From NCBI RefSeq assembly GCF_014650775.1, contig NZ_BMVP01000018.1:34431-98430 (forward strand): DNA of 64,000 nucleotides, in the 5' to 3' direction. Made by a program: the position numbers and the translations under genes. This DNA is from Streptomyces cirratus. GTDB taxonomy: Bacteria > Actinomycetota > Actinomycetes > Streptomycetales > Streptomycetaceae. Position 1 is the first letter of the stretch. Each line of letters starts with the position of its first letter. Under the pieces are notes generated by a model. It was given only the letters and a program-made list of their open reading frames with translations. It ran no database searches and was not told the origin of the DNA. Below are positions 8,640 through 16,732 of this stretch, one piece after another.

Positions 8640-9118
8640 TCCCCGCAGTCCTCACCCCCGAGATCGCCGCGATCGGCATCGCACTGGGCCTGCTCTTCTC
8701 CCTGCTGTGCTACCTGACCACGAACCTCTCGCCCGGCGGCATGATCACCCCGGGATGGCTCGCCCTCACCCTCATCGAGGACCTGCAGCGGGCGGCCCTC
8801 GTCGTGGGCATCACCGTCCTGACGTACGTGCTGACGCTCGTCACGCAGAAGTTCGTGATCCTCTACGGCAAGCGGCTGTTCGCCGCCGTCGTCCTCATCG
8901 GCGTGCTCCTGCAAGCCACGGTGGTCATCGTGCTGCAGATGAAGTTCCCCCTGCTGTACGCCAACCAGACCCTCGGTTTCATCGTCCCGGGACTGATCGC
9001 CTACCAGCTGGTCCGCCAGCCCAAGGGCGCCACGCTCCTCGCCACCGGGTCCGCGACCCTCATGACCTACGTCGTCCTGACCTCGGGCATCCTGCTGGGC
9101 TTCCTGCCGCACGCCTGA
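8636..9118 (+). CDS. pgsC: Poly-gamma-glutamate synthase subunit PgsC/CapC
   Basis: A 160-residue, highly hydrophobic protein with about four to five transmembrane helices. It contains the family-typical opening LTPEIAAIGIALGLLFSLL, the loop TTNLSPGGMITPGWLAL, and LYANQTLGFIVPGLIAYQLV. PgsC pairs with PgsB to form the membrane gamma-PGA synthase, and the usual length is about 150 residues. The start is TTG 8636, overlapping the pgsB stop. AGGAGAG at 8624-8630 lies five bases before it and decides the start. No PgsA/CapA-like gene follows. The next gene encodes an NlpC/P60 peptidase instead. Confidence 0.93.
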   Translation: MIPAVLTPEIAAIGIALGLLFSLLCYLTTNLSPGGMITPGWLALTLIEDLQRAALVVGITVLTYVLTLVTQKFVILYGKRLFAAVVLIGVLLQATVVIVLQMKFPLLYANQTLGFIVPGLIAYQLVRQPKGATLLATGSATLMTYVVLTSGILLGFLPHA

Positions 9119-9173
9119 CCGACGCCGCGCCCGACCACCCGCAACGCCGTCCGCCGTACCGCCCGGAGCAACG

Positions 9174-10253
9174 ATGACCGTCAAACCCGCCCGTCGCGCC
9201 CGTCCCGTCCTGCACGCCTTCGTGGTGACGAGCCTGCTGGCCGCCAGCGCCTACCTCACCTACGAGTTGCGCAAGGAGGAGCAGGCCCAGGCGCCCGCCG
9301 CCGTGCGCGTGACCGACCAGGCGGCGAAGGGTGGCGCCAAGGGCGGACAGGACGGCACCCAGAAGTGGGAGCGGCTGCAGAACCCGCAGCGCTCGGTGCT
9401 GCGCAGCGGGGACGGCGCGGTCCTCGCGACGTTCACGGACGGGGCCCGGACCGCGACGCTCACCGGCAAGAGCCGCACCTTCACCGAGCCGGCCACCACA
9501 CAGACCCGGGTCGTCACCGACACCTGGGTCCGCCTCCTGCCCGAGCCCTGGCGGGTCGGCGCGGAACGCGAACAGTGGTTCCAGGACTGGTTCAAGAAGT
9601 ACTACGGCAGCGAGGAGGACGACGTCTTCGCGATCGCCTTCCAGTACGGCGACAAGGCCCCGGTGAAGAAGGACGCGGCGGGCGTCCAGTACGCGGGCGA
9701 CGCGGCGTTCGGGCCGATCAACCCGAGCGGCTCCGAGGGCAACGACCTGCGCCTGGAGCAGTCCGACTTCTACGACTACCTCGGCATCCCGTACACCTTC
9801 CGCGACGGCACGACGGAGCAGCCCGAGAAGGCCAAGTTCCGGGACATGGACTGTTCCGGCTTCATGCGCACCGTCTTCGGCTACCGCAGCCGCTTCCCGC
9901 TGATGGCCACCGACGCGGGCGGCACCGGGCTGCCCCGTACCGCCAACGGCATGGCCCGCTCGAAGATCGGCGTGAACGTCCTTCCGCTCAAGGGCGTCGC
10001 CGCGAAGGACCGGCCCGCCTCCATCGACGTCCTCCAGCCGGGCGACCTGGTGTTCTTCAAACTCGACGCGCGCACCGGCGAGCGGCTGGACCACACCGGC
10101 ATGTACCTGGGCAACGACACGGACGGCCACAAGATCTTCATATCGAGCCGCGAGGAGGCCAACGGCCCCACCATCGGCGACAAGGGCGGCGCGTCGCGCC
10201 TCGACGGCAACGGCTACTACGCCACCACCCTGCGCAGCGCCAAGCGCCTCTGA
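9174..10253 (+). CDS. Membrane-anchored NlpC/P60-superfamily peptidase, gamma-PGA locus
   Basis: This 359-residue protein has an N-terminal anchor (LHAFVVTSLLAASAYLTYEL) and a C-terminal NlpC/P60-like catalytic domain. The candidate cysteine is in MDCSGFMRTVFG near residue 226. A candidate histidine is in LDHTGMYLGN near residue 305, preceded by LQPGDLVFFKLD. The family cleaves peptide bonds involving gamma-linked glutamate, in peptidoglycan stems or gamma-PGA. The position directly after pgsC suggests processing or release of the polymer. The region between the anchor and the catalytic domain (residues 60-215) is unassigned. Start ATG 9174 has GGAG at 9165-9168. Confidence 0.82.
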   Translation: MTVKPARRARPVLHAFVVTSLLAASAYLTYELRKEEQAQAPAAVRVTDQAAKGGAKGGQDGTQKWERLQNPQRSVLRSGDGAVLATFTDGARTATLTGKSRTFTEPATTQTRVVTDTWVRLLPEPWRVGAEREQWFQDWFKKYYGSEEDDVFAIAFQYGDKAPVKKDAAGVQYAGDAAFGPINPSGSEGNDLRLEQSDFYDYLGIPYTFRDGTTEQPEKAKFRDMDCSGFMRTVFGYRSRFPLMATDAGGTGLPRTANGMARSKIGVNVLPLKGVAAKDRPASIDVLQPGDLVFFKLDARTGERLDHTGMYLGNDTDGHKIFISSREEANGPTIGDKGGASRLDGNGYYATTLRSAKRL

Positions 10254-10454
10254 GCCGGGCAACCGGGGAGGGGCGGCGGACGGGGGCGTCTCCTCTTGTA
10301 CGCCGAGCGTGCGCACACTGCGATTCGCCCGTGAACCTGTGGGCCATCTCCGGCGTGCTGAGACACCGAAGCTCCGCTCACGCCCAGGGCCTTCGCACGT
10401 CACAGACCGGTCACAGTCACCTCACAGCCGCGGACGCCCCGCGAGCATGACCGG

Positions 10455-11093
10455 ATGCGCACACACCACGCCATCACTCTGCTCACCGCGGCCGCAGCCC
10501 TCACCCTCACCGCATGCCAAGGCGACCTTCCCAGCATTGCCCCCACCTCGGCGGCGCCCACAGCGACCACACCGGCTGCGTCAGCCCCGGCGGCCGCGCC
10601 CCCGGCGAAGGGCAAGACCGCCACTCTCCCCAACCTCGTCGGTAAGGGCCTCCAGACCGCACAGGACGAGGCGCAGGCCAGCGGGTTCTACGCCCTCAAA
10701 TCCCACGACAGCCTCGGTCGGGACCGGATGCAGGTCCTCGACCGCGACTGGAAGGTGTGCAGCCAGTCCCCGGCCGGTGGCGTGGCCATGGAGACCGGCA
10801 CCACCATCGATCTCGGCGCCGTGAAGCTCGAAGAGACCTGTCCCGTCGGCGACGTCGCTGCGCCCAAGCCGGCTGGCAGCACGATGCCGAACTTCGTCGG
10901 GCAGGGCATGAAGGCCGTGCGCGGGGCGCTCCCGTCGAACGCCTCCATCACCGTCAAGGACGCCTTGCAGGGCCGCATGGTGCTCCAGGAGTCGAACTGG
11001 AAGGTGTGCACGCAGGCTCCGTCCGCCGGGACCGCGCTGTCCGGGCAGCCCGTCAGCTTCACCGTGGCCAAGACCGAAGAGACTTGTCCCTGA
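10455..11093 (+). CDS. Lipoprotein with two PASTA domains
   Basis: The 212-residue product has a lipoprotein signal (ITLLTAAAALTLTAC, lipobox LTAC, Cys21) and an Ala/Pro/Thr-rich linker. Two related domains follow at about residues 55-130 and 142-212. Each starts with a PASTA-like motif (LPNLVGKGLQTAQDEA; MPNFVGQGMKAVRG) and each has a WKVC segment and a closing EETCP, suggesting internal disulfides. PASTA domains typically bind muropeptides or beta-lactams. Here they are attached to the outer face of the membrane without a kinase. It appears monocistronic. Start ATG 10455 immediately precedes the signal peptide. Confidence 0.85.
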   Translation: MRTHHAITLLTAAAALTLTACQGDLPSIAPTSAAPTATTPAASAPAAAPPAKGKTATLPNLVGKGLQTAQDEAQASGFYALKSHDSLGRDRMQVLDRDWKVCSQSPAGGVAMETGTTIDLGAVKLEETCPVGDVAAPKPAGSTMPNFVGQGMKAVRGALPSNASITVKDALQGRMVLQESNWKVCTQAPSAGTALSGQPVSFTVAKTEETCP

Positions 11094-11391
11094 CCCATGC
11101 GCGAGGCGGTGAGCGGGATGGGAGGAAAGGACGTCCGAAACCTGCTTGGGACGGCTGCCACGGAAGTCGGTCTGACGGCTGCGCGCGTCAGCGAAGACGG
11201 GCCACTGCCCAGTTTGTGTGCGTGAGGACGGGCTGTCCCGTCTCAGGCGGTCCGGTCCCTGCCTCGCATCATCTGGTCCGATGCGCTCGCCCTCCCGGAT
11301 GATCTGGTACCGCGGGTCTGCTTCTTCGGTCTCGCCGGCCCTCGTGGCATCTGAGCTGTCCCGGGTGCTGACCGATGGGGGCGGGAGCCGG

Positions 11392-12255
11392 TCATAGCCG
11401 TGCGGCCGTGCGGACCAGGCCGGCCAGGGCAAGGGAGCGGCTGTGCGCGGGCCAGGCGATGTGGGTCACGACGGGAGGAGCGTCGGTCAAGGGGACGGCC
11501 GTGTGCTCGGCCCACAGCCAGGAGCGGGCCGAGTCGGGTACGACCGCCACGGTGCGTCCGAGGGCGATCAACTGGGCCAGTTGCGTCTGGTTGTGGATCT
11601 CGGGGCCGGGGCCGGGTGCGTAGGTGCCTCGGGTGGGCCAGCGGGCGAGCGGTAGATCGGGGACGTCCCTGACATCGGCCAGGGACAGGGTCCCGCGGGC
11701 GGCGAGGGGGTGCCCGGCGGGCAGGACGGCAACCTGCCCCTCGGTCGTCAGTTCCTCACTGTCGAACCCGGCGAGGGAGTTCCACGGCGTGTGCATGAGC
11801 GCGACGTCAGCGCGTCCGTCGCGCAGCAGCTCTTCCTGCTCACGAATGCCGCACGGCAGCACCTCGATCTCGGCGCTGTCGGGTTCGGCCGCGTAGGCGG
11901 CGAGAAGTCTCCGCAGCAGTTCGTGGGACGCGGCGGCCTTCACCGCGAGGACCAGCAGACCGCGGGGACCGCCAGGGCTGTCGGCACCGCCGGCGCGCCG
12001 GGTGCGGCGAGCGGCGGCAGCGATCGCGTTGAGGGCCGCCCTGCCCTCGTGCAACAGCACCTCTCCGGCACCGGTCAGGCGGACGCCACGGCGGTTGCGC
12101 TGCAGCAGGCAGACCCCGAGGCGCCGTTCGAGCTGCTGGATCGCCCGCGACAGCGGCGGCTGGGCCATGCCGAGGCGCTCGGCGGCGCGTCCGAAGTGCA
12201 GTTCCTCGGCGACGGCCACGAAGTACCTCAACTCGCGGGTCTCCAGGGTGTCCAC
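11392..12255 (-). CDS. LysR-family transcriptional regulator
   Basis: A 287-residue LysR regulator. The N-terminal winged helix-turn-helix (LRYFVAVAEELHFGRAAERL, then AQPPLSRAIQQLERRLG) is followed by a periplasmic-binding-like effector domain from about residue 90. It is divergent from a short-chain dehydrogenase at 12348. Their 92-base spacer contains a clear LysR-type box at 12275-12289. Control of the dehydrogenase gene and of itself is therefore likely, while the effector is unknown. Length is normal for the family. Confidence 0.92.
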   Translation of the reverse strand: MDTLETRELRYFVAVAEELHFGRAAERLGMAQPPLSRAIQQLERRLGVCLLQRNRRGVRLTGAGEVLLHEGRAALNAIAAAARRTRRAGGADSPGGPRGLLVLAVKAAASHELLRRLLAAYAAEPDSAEIEVLPCGIREQEELLRDGRADVALMHTPWNSLAGFDSEELTTEGQVAVLPAGHPLAARGTLSLADVRDVPDLPLARWPTRGTYAPGPGPEIHNQTQLAQLIALGRTVAVVPDSARSWLWAEHTAVPLTDAPPVVTHIAWPAHSRSLALAGLVRTAARL

Positions 12256-12274
12256 GGCCGCAGCATACGCGGTG

Positions 12275-12289
12275 ATACCTGGCAGGTAT
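12275..12289. promoter_or_regulatory. LysR operator, ATAC-N7-GTAT palindrome
   Basis: ATACCTGGCAGGTAT is a palindrome apart from its central base and has the T-N11-A geometry of LysR-family sites. It lies between the divergent LysR gene and the short-chain dehydrogenase, 20 bases from the regulator start. Binding by the adjacent regulator is inferred. Confidence 0.75.
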
Positions 12290-12347
12290 GACAGGACACC
12301 GTATCGGTGTTGGCCGCGCCATCCGTCCGCGAGCCAACATCATCAGC

Positions 12348-13082
12348 ATGAGCGAAACGATGATCGCGCTGGTGACCGGCGCGAACAAGGGCATCGGGTA
12401 CGAGATCGCGGCCGGGCTGGGCAACCTCGGGTACCGCGTGGGCGTGGGAGCCCGCGACGCCACCCGACGCGAAACCGCCGTTGGGAAGCTGCGCGCCGCC
12501 GGCGTGGACGCGTTCGGGGTACCGCTGGACGTGACCGACGACCAGAGCGTCACTGACGCCGCGGAACTGATCGAACTGCTGGCCGGGCGCCTGGACGCCC
12601 TGGTCAACAATGCCGGCATCTCGGGCGAGATGGACCCGGGGTGGGTGCAGGACCCGACCGCGCTCGACCTGGAGGTGCTCAGCACGGTCGTGGATACCAA
12701 TGTCATGGGTGTCGTCCGGGTGACCAACGCGATGCTGCCACTGCTGCGACGCTCGACATCGCCACGCATCGTCAACGTCTCCAGCAGCGTCGGTTCCCTC
12801 GCCCGGCAGGCGGACCCAGAGACCGAGATCCCGATCATGGCGGCCTACGCGCCGTCGAAGTCGTTCCTCAACGCCCTCACCGTGCAGTACGCCCGGCAGT
12901 TCGCCGGTACGAACATCCTGATCAACGCCGCCTGCCCGGGCCTGGTCGCGACCGACTTCACAGGCTTCCACGGACCCCGCACCCCTGAACAGGGCGCGGC
13001 CACAGCGATCCGGCTCGCGACCCTGCCCGACGGCGGCCCGACCGGTTCGTTCTTCGACGACGACGGCGTCGTCCCCTGGTGA
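12348..13082 (+). CDS. Short-chain dehydrogenase/reductase (SDR)
   Basis: The 244-residue classical SDR has the cofactor motif TGANKGIGYEI (residues 10-20) and NNAGISG. The catalytic Ser lies in IVNVSSSVGSL and the Tyr-Lys pair in YAPSKS, where the usual YxxxK appears as Y-A-P-S-K. It reduces or oxidises a carbonyl/alcohol with NAD(P)H. The substrate cannot be told. ATG 12348 was preferred to one 60 bases upstream because family homology begins there, although no strong ribosome site is visible. It is probably regulated by the divergent LysR protein. Confidence 0.9.
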   Translation: MSETMIALVTGANKGIGYEIAAGLGNLGYRVGVGARDATRRETAVGKLRAAGVDAFGVPLDVTDDQSVTDAAELIELLAGRLDALVNNAGISGEMDPGWVQDPTALDLEVLSTVVDTNVMGVVRVTNAMLPLLRRSTSPRIVNVSSSVGSLARQADPETEIPIMAAYAPSKSFLNALTVQYARQFAGTNILINAACPGLVATDFTGFHGPRTPEQGAATAIRLATLPDGGPTGSFFDDDGVVPW

Positions 13083-13328
13083 TCACGATCCCGCCGTGAA
13101 TCGGCGAAGCTCCGGTAGGTCCACGAAACGGTGGGCAGGGATCAGATCGACTGAGACAGCGTCGGACATTTGCCGCGGTTCGAGTAGGGGGGCATCTGGC
13201 GGCGCACCCAGCAGGAAGAGACCGTCGCCAACTCCGGCTGGCCAGGCGAGGGCGACGCGCAACGCCGCATCGTCCCTGGGAGCTGGCCTGCGCCCTGTCC
13301 CGGACACCAACCAGGCACCGGTGGTCAC
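13083..13328 (-). CDS. Short hypothetical ORF, possibly a gene fragment
   Basis: An 81-codon frame starts at GTG 13328 and ends one base after the convergent SDR stop. The protein (VALAWPAGVGDGLFLLGAPP, SVDLIPAHRFVDLPELRR) looks protein-like and GC-biased but matches no family I know. It has no obvious ribosome site. It could be the tail of a truncated gene whose upstream part was lost near the hairpin at 13394-13420. Confidence 0.35.
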   Translation of the reverse strand: MTTGAWLVSGTGRRPAPRDDAALRVALAWPAGVGDGLFLLGAPPDAPLLEPRQMSDAVSVDLIPAHRFVDLPELRRFTAGS

Positions 13329-13393
13329 AGGCCGCCTCTCGGATCGGGCCGGCAGGTGCGGTGTTGGCTATGCCTGGCCTCGGTCTTTCGTGG

Positions 13394-13425
13394 GGGTCCG
13401 CCGACGAAGACGGCGGACCCTTTCG
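13394..13425. terminator. Stem-loop, possible terminator
   Basis: GGGTCCGCCG (13394-13403) pairs perfectly with CGGCGGACCC (13411-13420) around a seven-base loop and is followed by TTTCG. This is a good intrinsic-terminator shape on the plus strand. Nothing convincing is encoded in 13421-13584. Confidence 0.55.
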
Positions 13426-13584
13426 CCTTCCGGGGCCTTCGAATCGTGCGGACCGGATGGCCTGGAGGGCATTCTCGCCGGACGCGGCGAGGGTGTCGAT
13501 CAGGCGGACGACAACACGAACGTCGCCCTGAACGCGGAAACGGGGACTAGTGACCTGATACCTGGATTCAGGTACCTGGGCGGG

Positions 13585-14658
13585 TCACCCGAGCGCGAAG
13601 TTCTCTGTCCAGTAGACCCGGGAGTTGTGACCCGTGGCCGTGCCCACGCCGAGCACCCTATACCTGCAGTCGAGGATCGCCAGGCGGTGGCCGAAGTTGG
13701 ACGCCTCATCGTGGTGTAGCCAGTCGTCCATCGCCTGGGCGAAGGTCTGGTTGGTGCCGTAGCTCCAATTCTCCGGGCGCTGCGCGGGGGCGAAGCCGGC
13801 AGTTCGTATCCGGTCCGCGGGAAGTGTGTTGTCCGAGCCTATGTGCCCGCGCTTGGGATCGTTCCGGGGATACGCGTCGATGAGTTTCGCGTAGTTGGCG
13901 GCCAGATCCGCACTGTGTTTCCGTGCCACGTCGCTGAGCCGGGGATCGATACGCACACTCGGATCGGAGCACCTGCCTTCATCACGTCGCGCCAGGACGA
14001 CCTGGTTGACCATCTGTTTGGCATCTGCGGGCATCGGCGGAAGCGGGGCGGGCTCATCACCGGTTCTCCATGCTTGGTTGACCCACCAGGGGTCACCCGT
14101 GTCCCGTGCGCACGCCCATTGCTGCAGGCCGGCGCCCTGCCTGGGCGGACTGGGAAAATCAGCGTTTCCCGCATCGAGACACTTGCCGCTGTGTTTGGAG
14201 ACGATCAGGTATCCGACAGTGTTCTCAGGGCAACCGCCGGACGGCGGGCAGGACTTCGGATCCCCTATGTCGACGAACTCCCAGAGCTGGTTGGCGCCGC
14301 CATGGCAGTCCCATTGGAAGACCTGCGCCCCGTCGGACTTGGACCAGCCCGCGACATCCAGGCACTTTCCCGAATGGCGTGCGACGATCTTGTATCCGCG
14401 CCCGCCGCCCGCGTCCACGAAGTCGAACTGCTGGTTCTTTGCGGCACTGTTCTGCGGCCACAGGACGATCGCCTGTCCGTTGGCCGTCCCCGCGGCCGTG
14501 ACATCCGCCGCCAACCCGGAACTCTGGTTGTAGAGGGGGATACCGCTGCCTTGGGCGCGGGCCGGGCAGGGCGTCGGCAGGCCGAGTCCCACGAGAACAG
14601 CCGCCAGCAAAGCCAGCCGGGATGCGATTCCTCCGGGGAAGGACCGAATGTTTCCCAT
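13585..14658 (-). CDS. Secreted ricin-B-type lectin/CAP (SCP) domain protein
   Basis: This 357-residue protein has a signal peptide (IASRLALLAAVLVGLGLPTPCPARA). A ricin-B-like beta-trefoil at about residues 35-185 carries QQFDFVD, GKCLDVAG, QLWEFVD, GKCLDAGN and LQQWAC. The C-terminal CAP/SCP domain begins near residue 210, with LSDVARKHSADLAANYAKL, NWSYGTNQTFAQAMDDWLHH and FGHRLAIL. Secreted actinobacterial proteins of this design bind carbohydrate through the lectin part. The CAP part may bind sterols or lipids or act on protein, and this is unresolved. ATG 14658 places the signal peptide at the N-terminus. The long upstream open frame belongs to an IS relic. Confidence 0.88.
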   Translation of the reverse strand: MGNIRSFPGGIASRLALLAAVLVGLGLPTPCPARAQGSGIPLYNQSSGLAADVTAAGTANGQAIVLWPQNSAAKNQQFDFVDAGGGRGYKIVARHSGKCLDVAGWSKSDGAQVFQWDCHGGANQLWEFVDIGDPKSCPPSGGCPENTVGYLIVSKHSGKCLDAGNADFPSPPRQGAGLQQWACARDTGDPWWVNQAWRTGDEPAPLPPMPADAKQMVNQVVLARRDEGRCSDPSVRIDPRLSDVARKHSADLAANYAKLIDAYPRNDPKRGHIGSDNTLPADRIRTAGFAPAQRPENWSYGTNQTFAQAMDDWLHHDEASNFGHRLAILDCRYRVLGVGTATGHNSRVYWTENFALG

Positions 14659-14739
14659 GGCGCCGTCCACTTCACGAAGACCAATGGGCCGATATGCAAG
14701 GGGATTCCATTGCCAACGTATGCCACCGTGGGCAGGTGA

Positions 14740-15185
14740 GCCACTCAAACCAGACGCCCACAGCCGGCGGGACGGCCACCGCTCTCCGGCTCTGTCCGGG
14801 CCGTGGTCGACGAAACCCGTCAGCAGGTGATGCCCGTATGTCTTCTTCCAGGCCGGGGCCGCGTCCTGCTTGACCGAGTACGCGACAACGGGACTCCGTC
14901 CAGACCGATGGTCGCGCTCTCGCCCGAGGCTGCGAGGGCGTCGATGAGGCGGGAGAGGGTCGGATCGGAGGCCACCGGCCGAAAGACGGCCGGCTCGGCC
15001 CGCAGCACGGCGATGTCCGCGGGGCAGTCCCCGCTGAGCGCGACCACCAGCGCATGGTCGAGGTCGGTCTTGCCGGGGTCGTGGACGGCCCGTGGCAGGA
15101 CACGCTCTGGCGGCCGGAGTACCGTGAGATGAAACAGGGCACGGAGCTCGGCAGCATGACCGCGCGCATGGGGTGGACGTCACGT
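14740..15185 (-). pseudogene. IS1380-family transposase remnant
   Basis: On the minus strand one frame reads LRPPERVLPRAVHDPGKTDL and LSGDCPADIAVLRAEPAVFR, then SDPTLSRLIDALAASGES. Another frame continues with VAYSVKQDAAPAWKKTYGHH and LLTGFVDHGPDRAGE. Together they follow the order of an IS1380-type transposase, but with a frame change near 14890, a large deletion between the two parts and no C-terminus. No terminal inverted repeats were recognised. The element is dead. Confidence 0.72.
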
Positions 15186-15383
15186 CGCCGCGATGCCCGG
15201 CAGCTCGGCGAGGCAGAGCACCCGCAGACACGACGCCTCGCGTACCGCCGCCACCAGCGTCCTCGCAGCAGTGCGCATCTTTACACCAGCGGTGGGCGGC
15301 GAGGACGACGCCCGCGATGGCCAACCGACGGCGAGCGTGAAAATCGCTGTCCGATCACCGGAGTACGGTGATAGACATTCGGC

Positions 15384-16169
15384 GTGGAGAAGACTCTTGA
15401 GTTCCCTGACCTGCTGCGACTGATCGATGAACGGTCGACCGCCTTCCGCACCGCGGTCGCCTCCGCGCCCAGTCTCGACGCACAGGTGCCAACCTGCCCC
15501 GAGTGGACGCTGTTCGATCTGGTGAAGCACCTGGGTGGGGGAGACCGTTTTTGGGCCGCCATCGTCGGCGCGGGGCCTGCCGACGCTCCCCCGGCCGAGG
15601 CCGTCGCTGCGCGAGCCGCTCTGGAAGTGCCGCGAGAGCGTGAGGCCCTGCTGGCCTGGCTGGCCGCGTCGACGCAGCTTCTGCTGAGCGCCCTGCGCGA
15701 GGCGGGCCCGGACGCCGGCTGCTGGGCCTGGTGGAGTCCGTTGCAGACGCCGCGGGCCTCCGGCGGAGTCGCCCGGCACCGGGCCCAGGAGACCGCGGTG
15801 CACACGTACGACGCCCAGCTCACCGGTGGCGCCCCACAGCCGCTGCCGATTGAGGTGGCGGTCGACGGTGTGGAGGAGTTCCTGTTCACCTGCGTCGCGA
15901 CGCCCAGTGCCTGGCCGCACAAGCCCACGGCCTTCGACTTCCACACCACTGAGGGCCGCTCCTGGCGCCTCACGGTCGACGGTGACGGCGCACGCTCCAC
16001 CCGCATCCCCACGCCCGGCGAGGACTCGGACGCAGCCGGTGTCTCCGTCCACGGCACGGCCAGTGAGCTGGTCCTCTACCTGTACGACCGCATCCCGGCC
16101 GACTCCTTGCACGTTGACGGAGACGCTGGGCTGCTCGACCTGCTCCGCGCCTGGGAGCCTGAGGAGTAG
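15384..16169 (+). CDS. Maleylpyruvate isomerase-family, mycothiol-dependent-type protein
   Basis: The 261-residue product starts at GTG 15384. It shows the DinB-like N-terminal bundle of the actinobacterial maleylpyruvate isomerase family. CPEWTLFDLVKHLGGGDRFW is near residue 37 and GVARHRAQETAVHTYDAQL is near 132. The spaced His residues (HLGGGD, H-R-A-Q-E-T-A-V-H) are the usual metal ligands. A C-terminal domain with HGTASELVLYLYDRIP follows. Family members are mycothiol-dependent or of unknown function. Substrate and pathway cannot be read. It stands alone after the IS1380 relic. Confidence 0.88.
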   Translation: MEKTLEFPDLLRLIDERSTAFRTAVASAPSLDAQVPTCPEWTLFDLVKHLGGGDRFWAAIVGAGPADAPPAEAVAARAALEVPREREALLAWLAASTQLLLSALREAGPDAGCWAWWSPLQTPRASGGVARHRAQETAVHTYDAQLTGGAPQPLPIEVAVDGVEEFLFTCVATPSAWPHKPTAFDFHTTEGRSWRLTVDGDGARSTRIPTPGEDSDAAGVSVHGTASELVLYLYDRIPADSLHVDGDAGLLDLLRAWEPEE

Positions 16170-16187
16170 GACGCACCCGGGTGGCGG

Positions 16188-16407
16188 GGCGCGGCGGCGA
16201 CGGATGTGCGTCGAGGCCGGGAACGCAACAGTCCCGTACGGGGACGCGGGAGGCCAGGGCGCTGGAACGGACCAAGGTGTCGGCGGGGTTGAAGGCGGCC
16301 GCCGCGACCCGGATCCGGATCTGGCCGTCACCCGGCTGAGGGGTCGGCGCTTGGGCGACGCGGAGCACGTCGGAGCCGCCATATTCGGGCACGACGACAG
16401 CACGCAT
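16188..16407 (-). pseudogene. Quinone oxidoreductase (MDR family) N-terminal fragment
   Basis: From ATG 16407 the minus strand encodes MRAVVVPEYGGSDVLRVAQA, then GQIRIRVAAAAFNPADTLVR and ASRVPVRDCCVPGLDA. This is the start of a zinc-free MDR/NADPH:quinone reductase. Homology stops after about 73 residues, and the frame continues into Arg/Pro-rich nonsense. The NADPH-binding half is absent, so the gene is broken. The remaining 16413-16660 shows no gene, only a run of GGCC repeats near 16630-16650. Confidence 0.7.
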
Positions 16408-16664
16408 CGATACGTATTCTCTCTCGACGAGCCCTGTCCGGGCGGGACCTGGGGAGCTGTTCCTGCAACCCGGACGACCGGCTTCTCCTGTCTTCCGGTC
16501 ATCTGCGGGGGGCGGTCCACGCGGGCCCCATGCCCAGGGTCGGCGGCGGTCGGGGCGCACACCGTGGTTAGGCGCCGGCGTACGGGTCGGGGGAAGCGGG
16601 CACGGCCGGGACGGCGGACGACCAGTCGGCGGCCGGCCGGCCGGCCGGGCGGCCGCTTGATCGT

Positions 16665-16695
16665 TTGACATCGAGTGCACTCCAAGTCCTAGCGT
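16665..16695 (+). promoter_or_regulatory. MerR-type promoter with 19-bp spacer
   Basis: TTGACA (16665-16670) and TAGCGT (16690-16695) are separated by 19 bases. The palindrome GAGTGCACTC (16673-16682) fills the spacer. An overlong spacer containing a dyad is the hallmark of promoters activated by MerR-family regulators through DNA twisting. It lies 38 bases before the aldo/keto reductase start. No MerR gene is present nearby, so the regulator would be encoded elsewhere. Confidence 0.65.
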
Positions 16696-16732
16696 CGTGG
16701 GCAGATGGTTTTCCAGCTCGGGAGGCAGCAGA

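Noticed and set aside
5984..9118. A 1044-codon open frame across pgsB
   Set aside because: Arg/Pro-rich antiframe product; only its last 160 codons (PgsC) are real.
13394..13425. Hairpin considered as part of a tRNA or small RNA
   Set aside because: Only one stem is present and no cloverleaf or CCA end follows; a terminator explains it.
16628..16655. GGCCGG repeats as a recombination or origin element
   Set aside because: Simple GC-rich low-complexity sequence with no flanking repeats or element genes.
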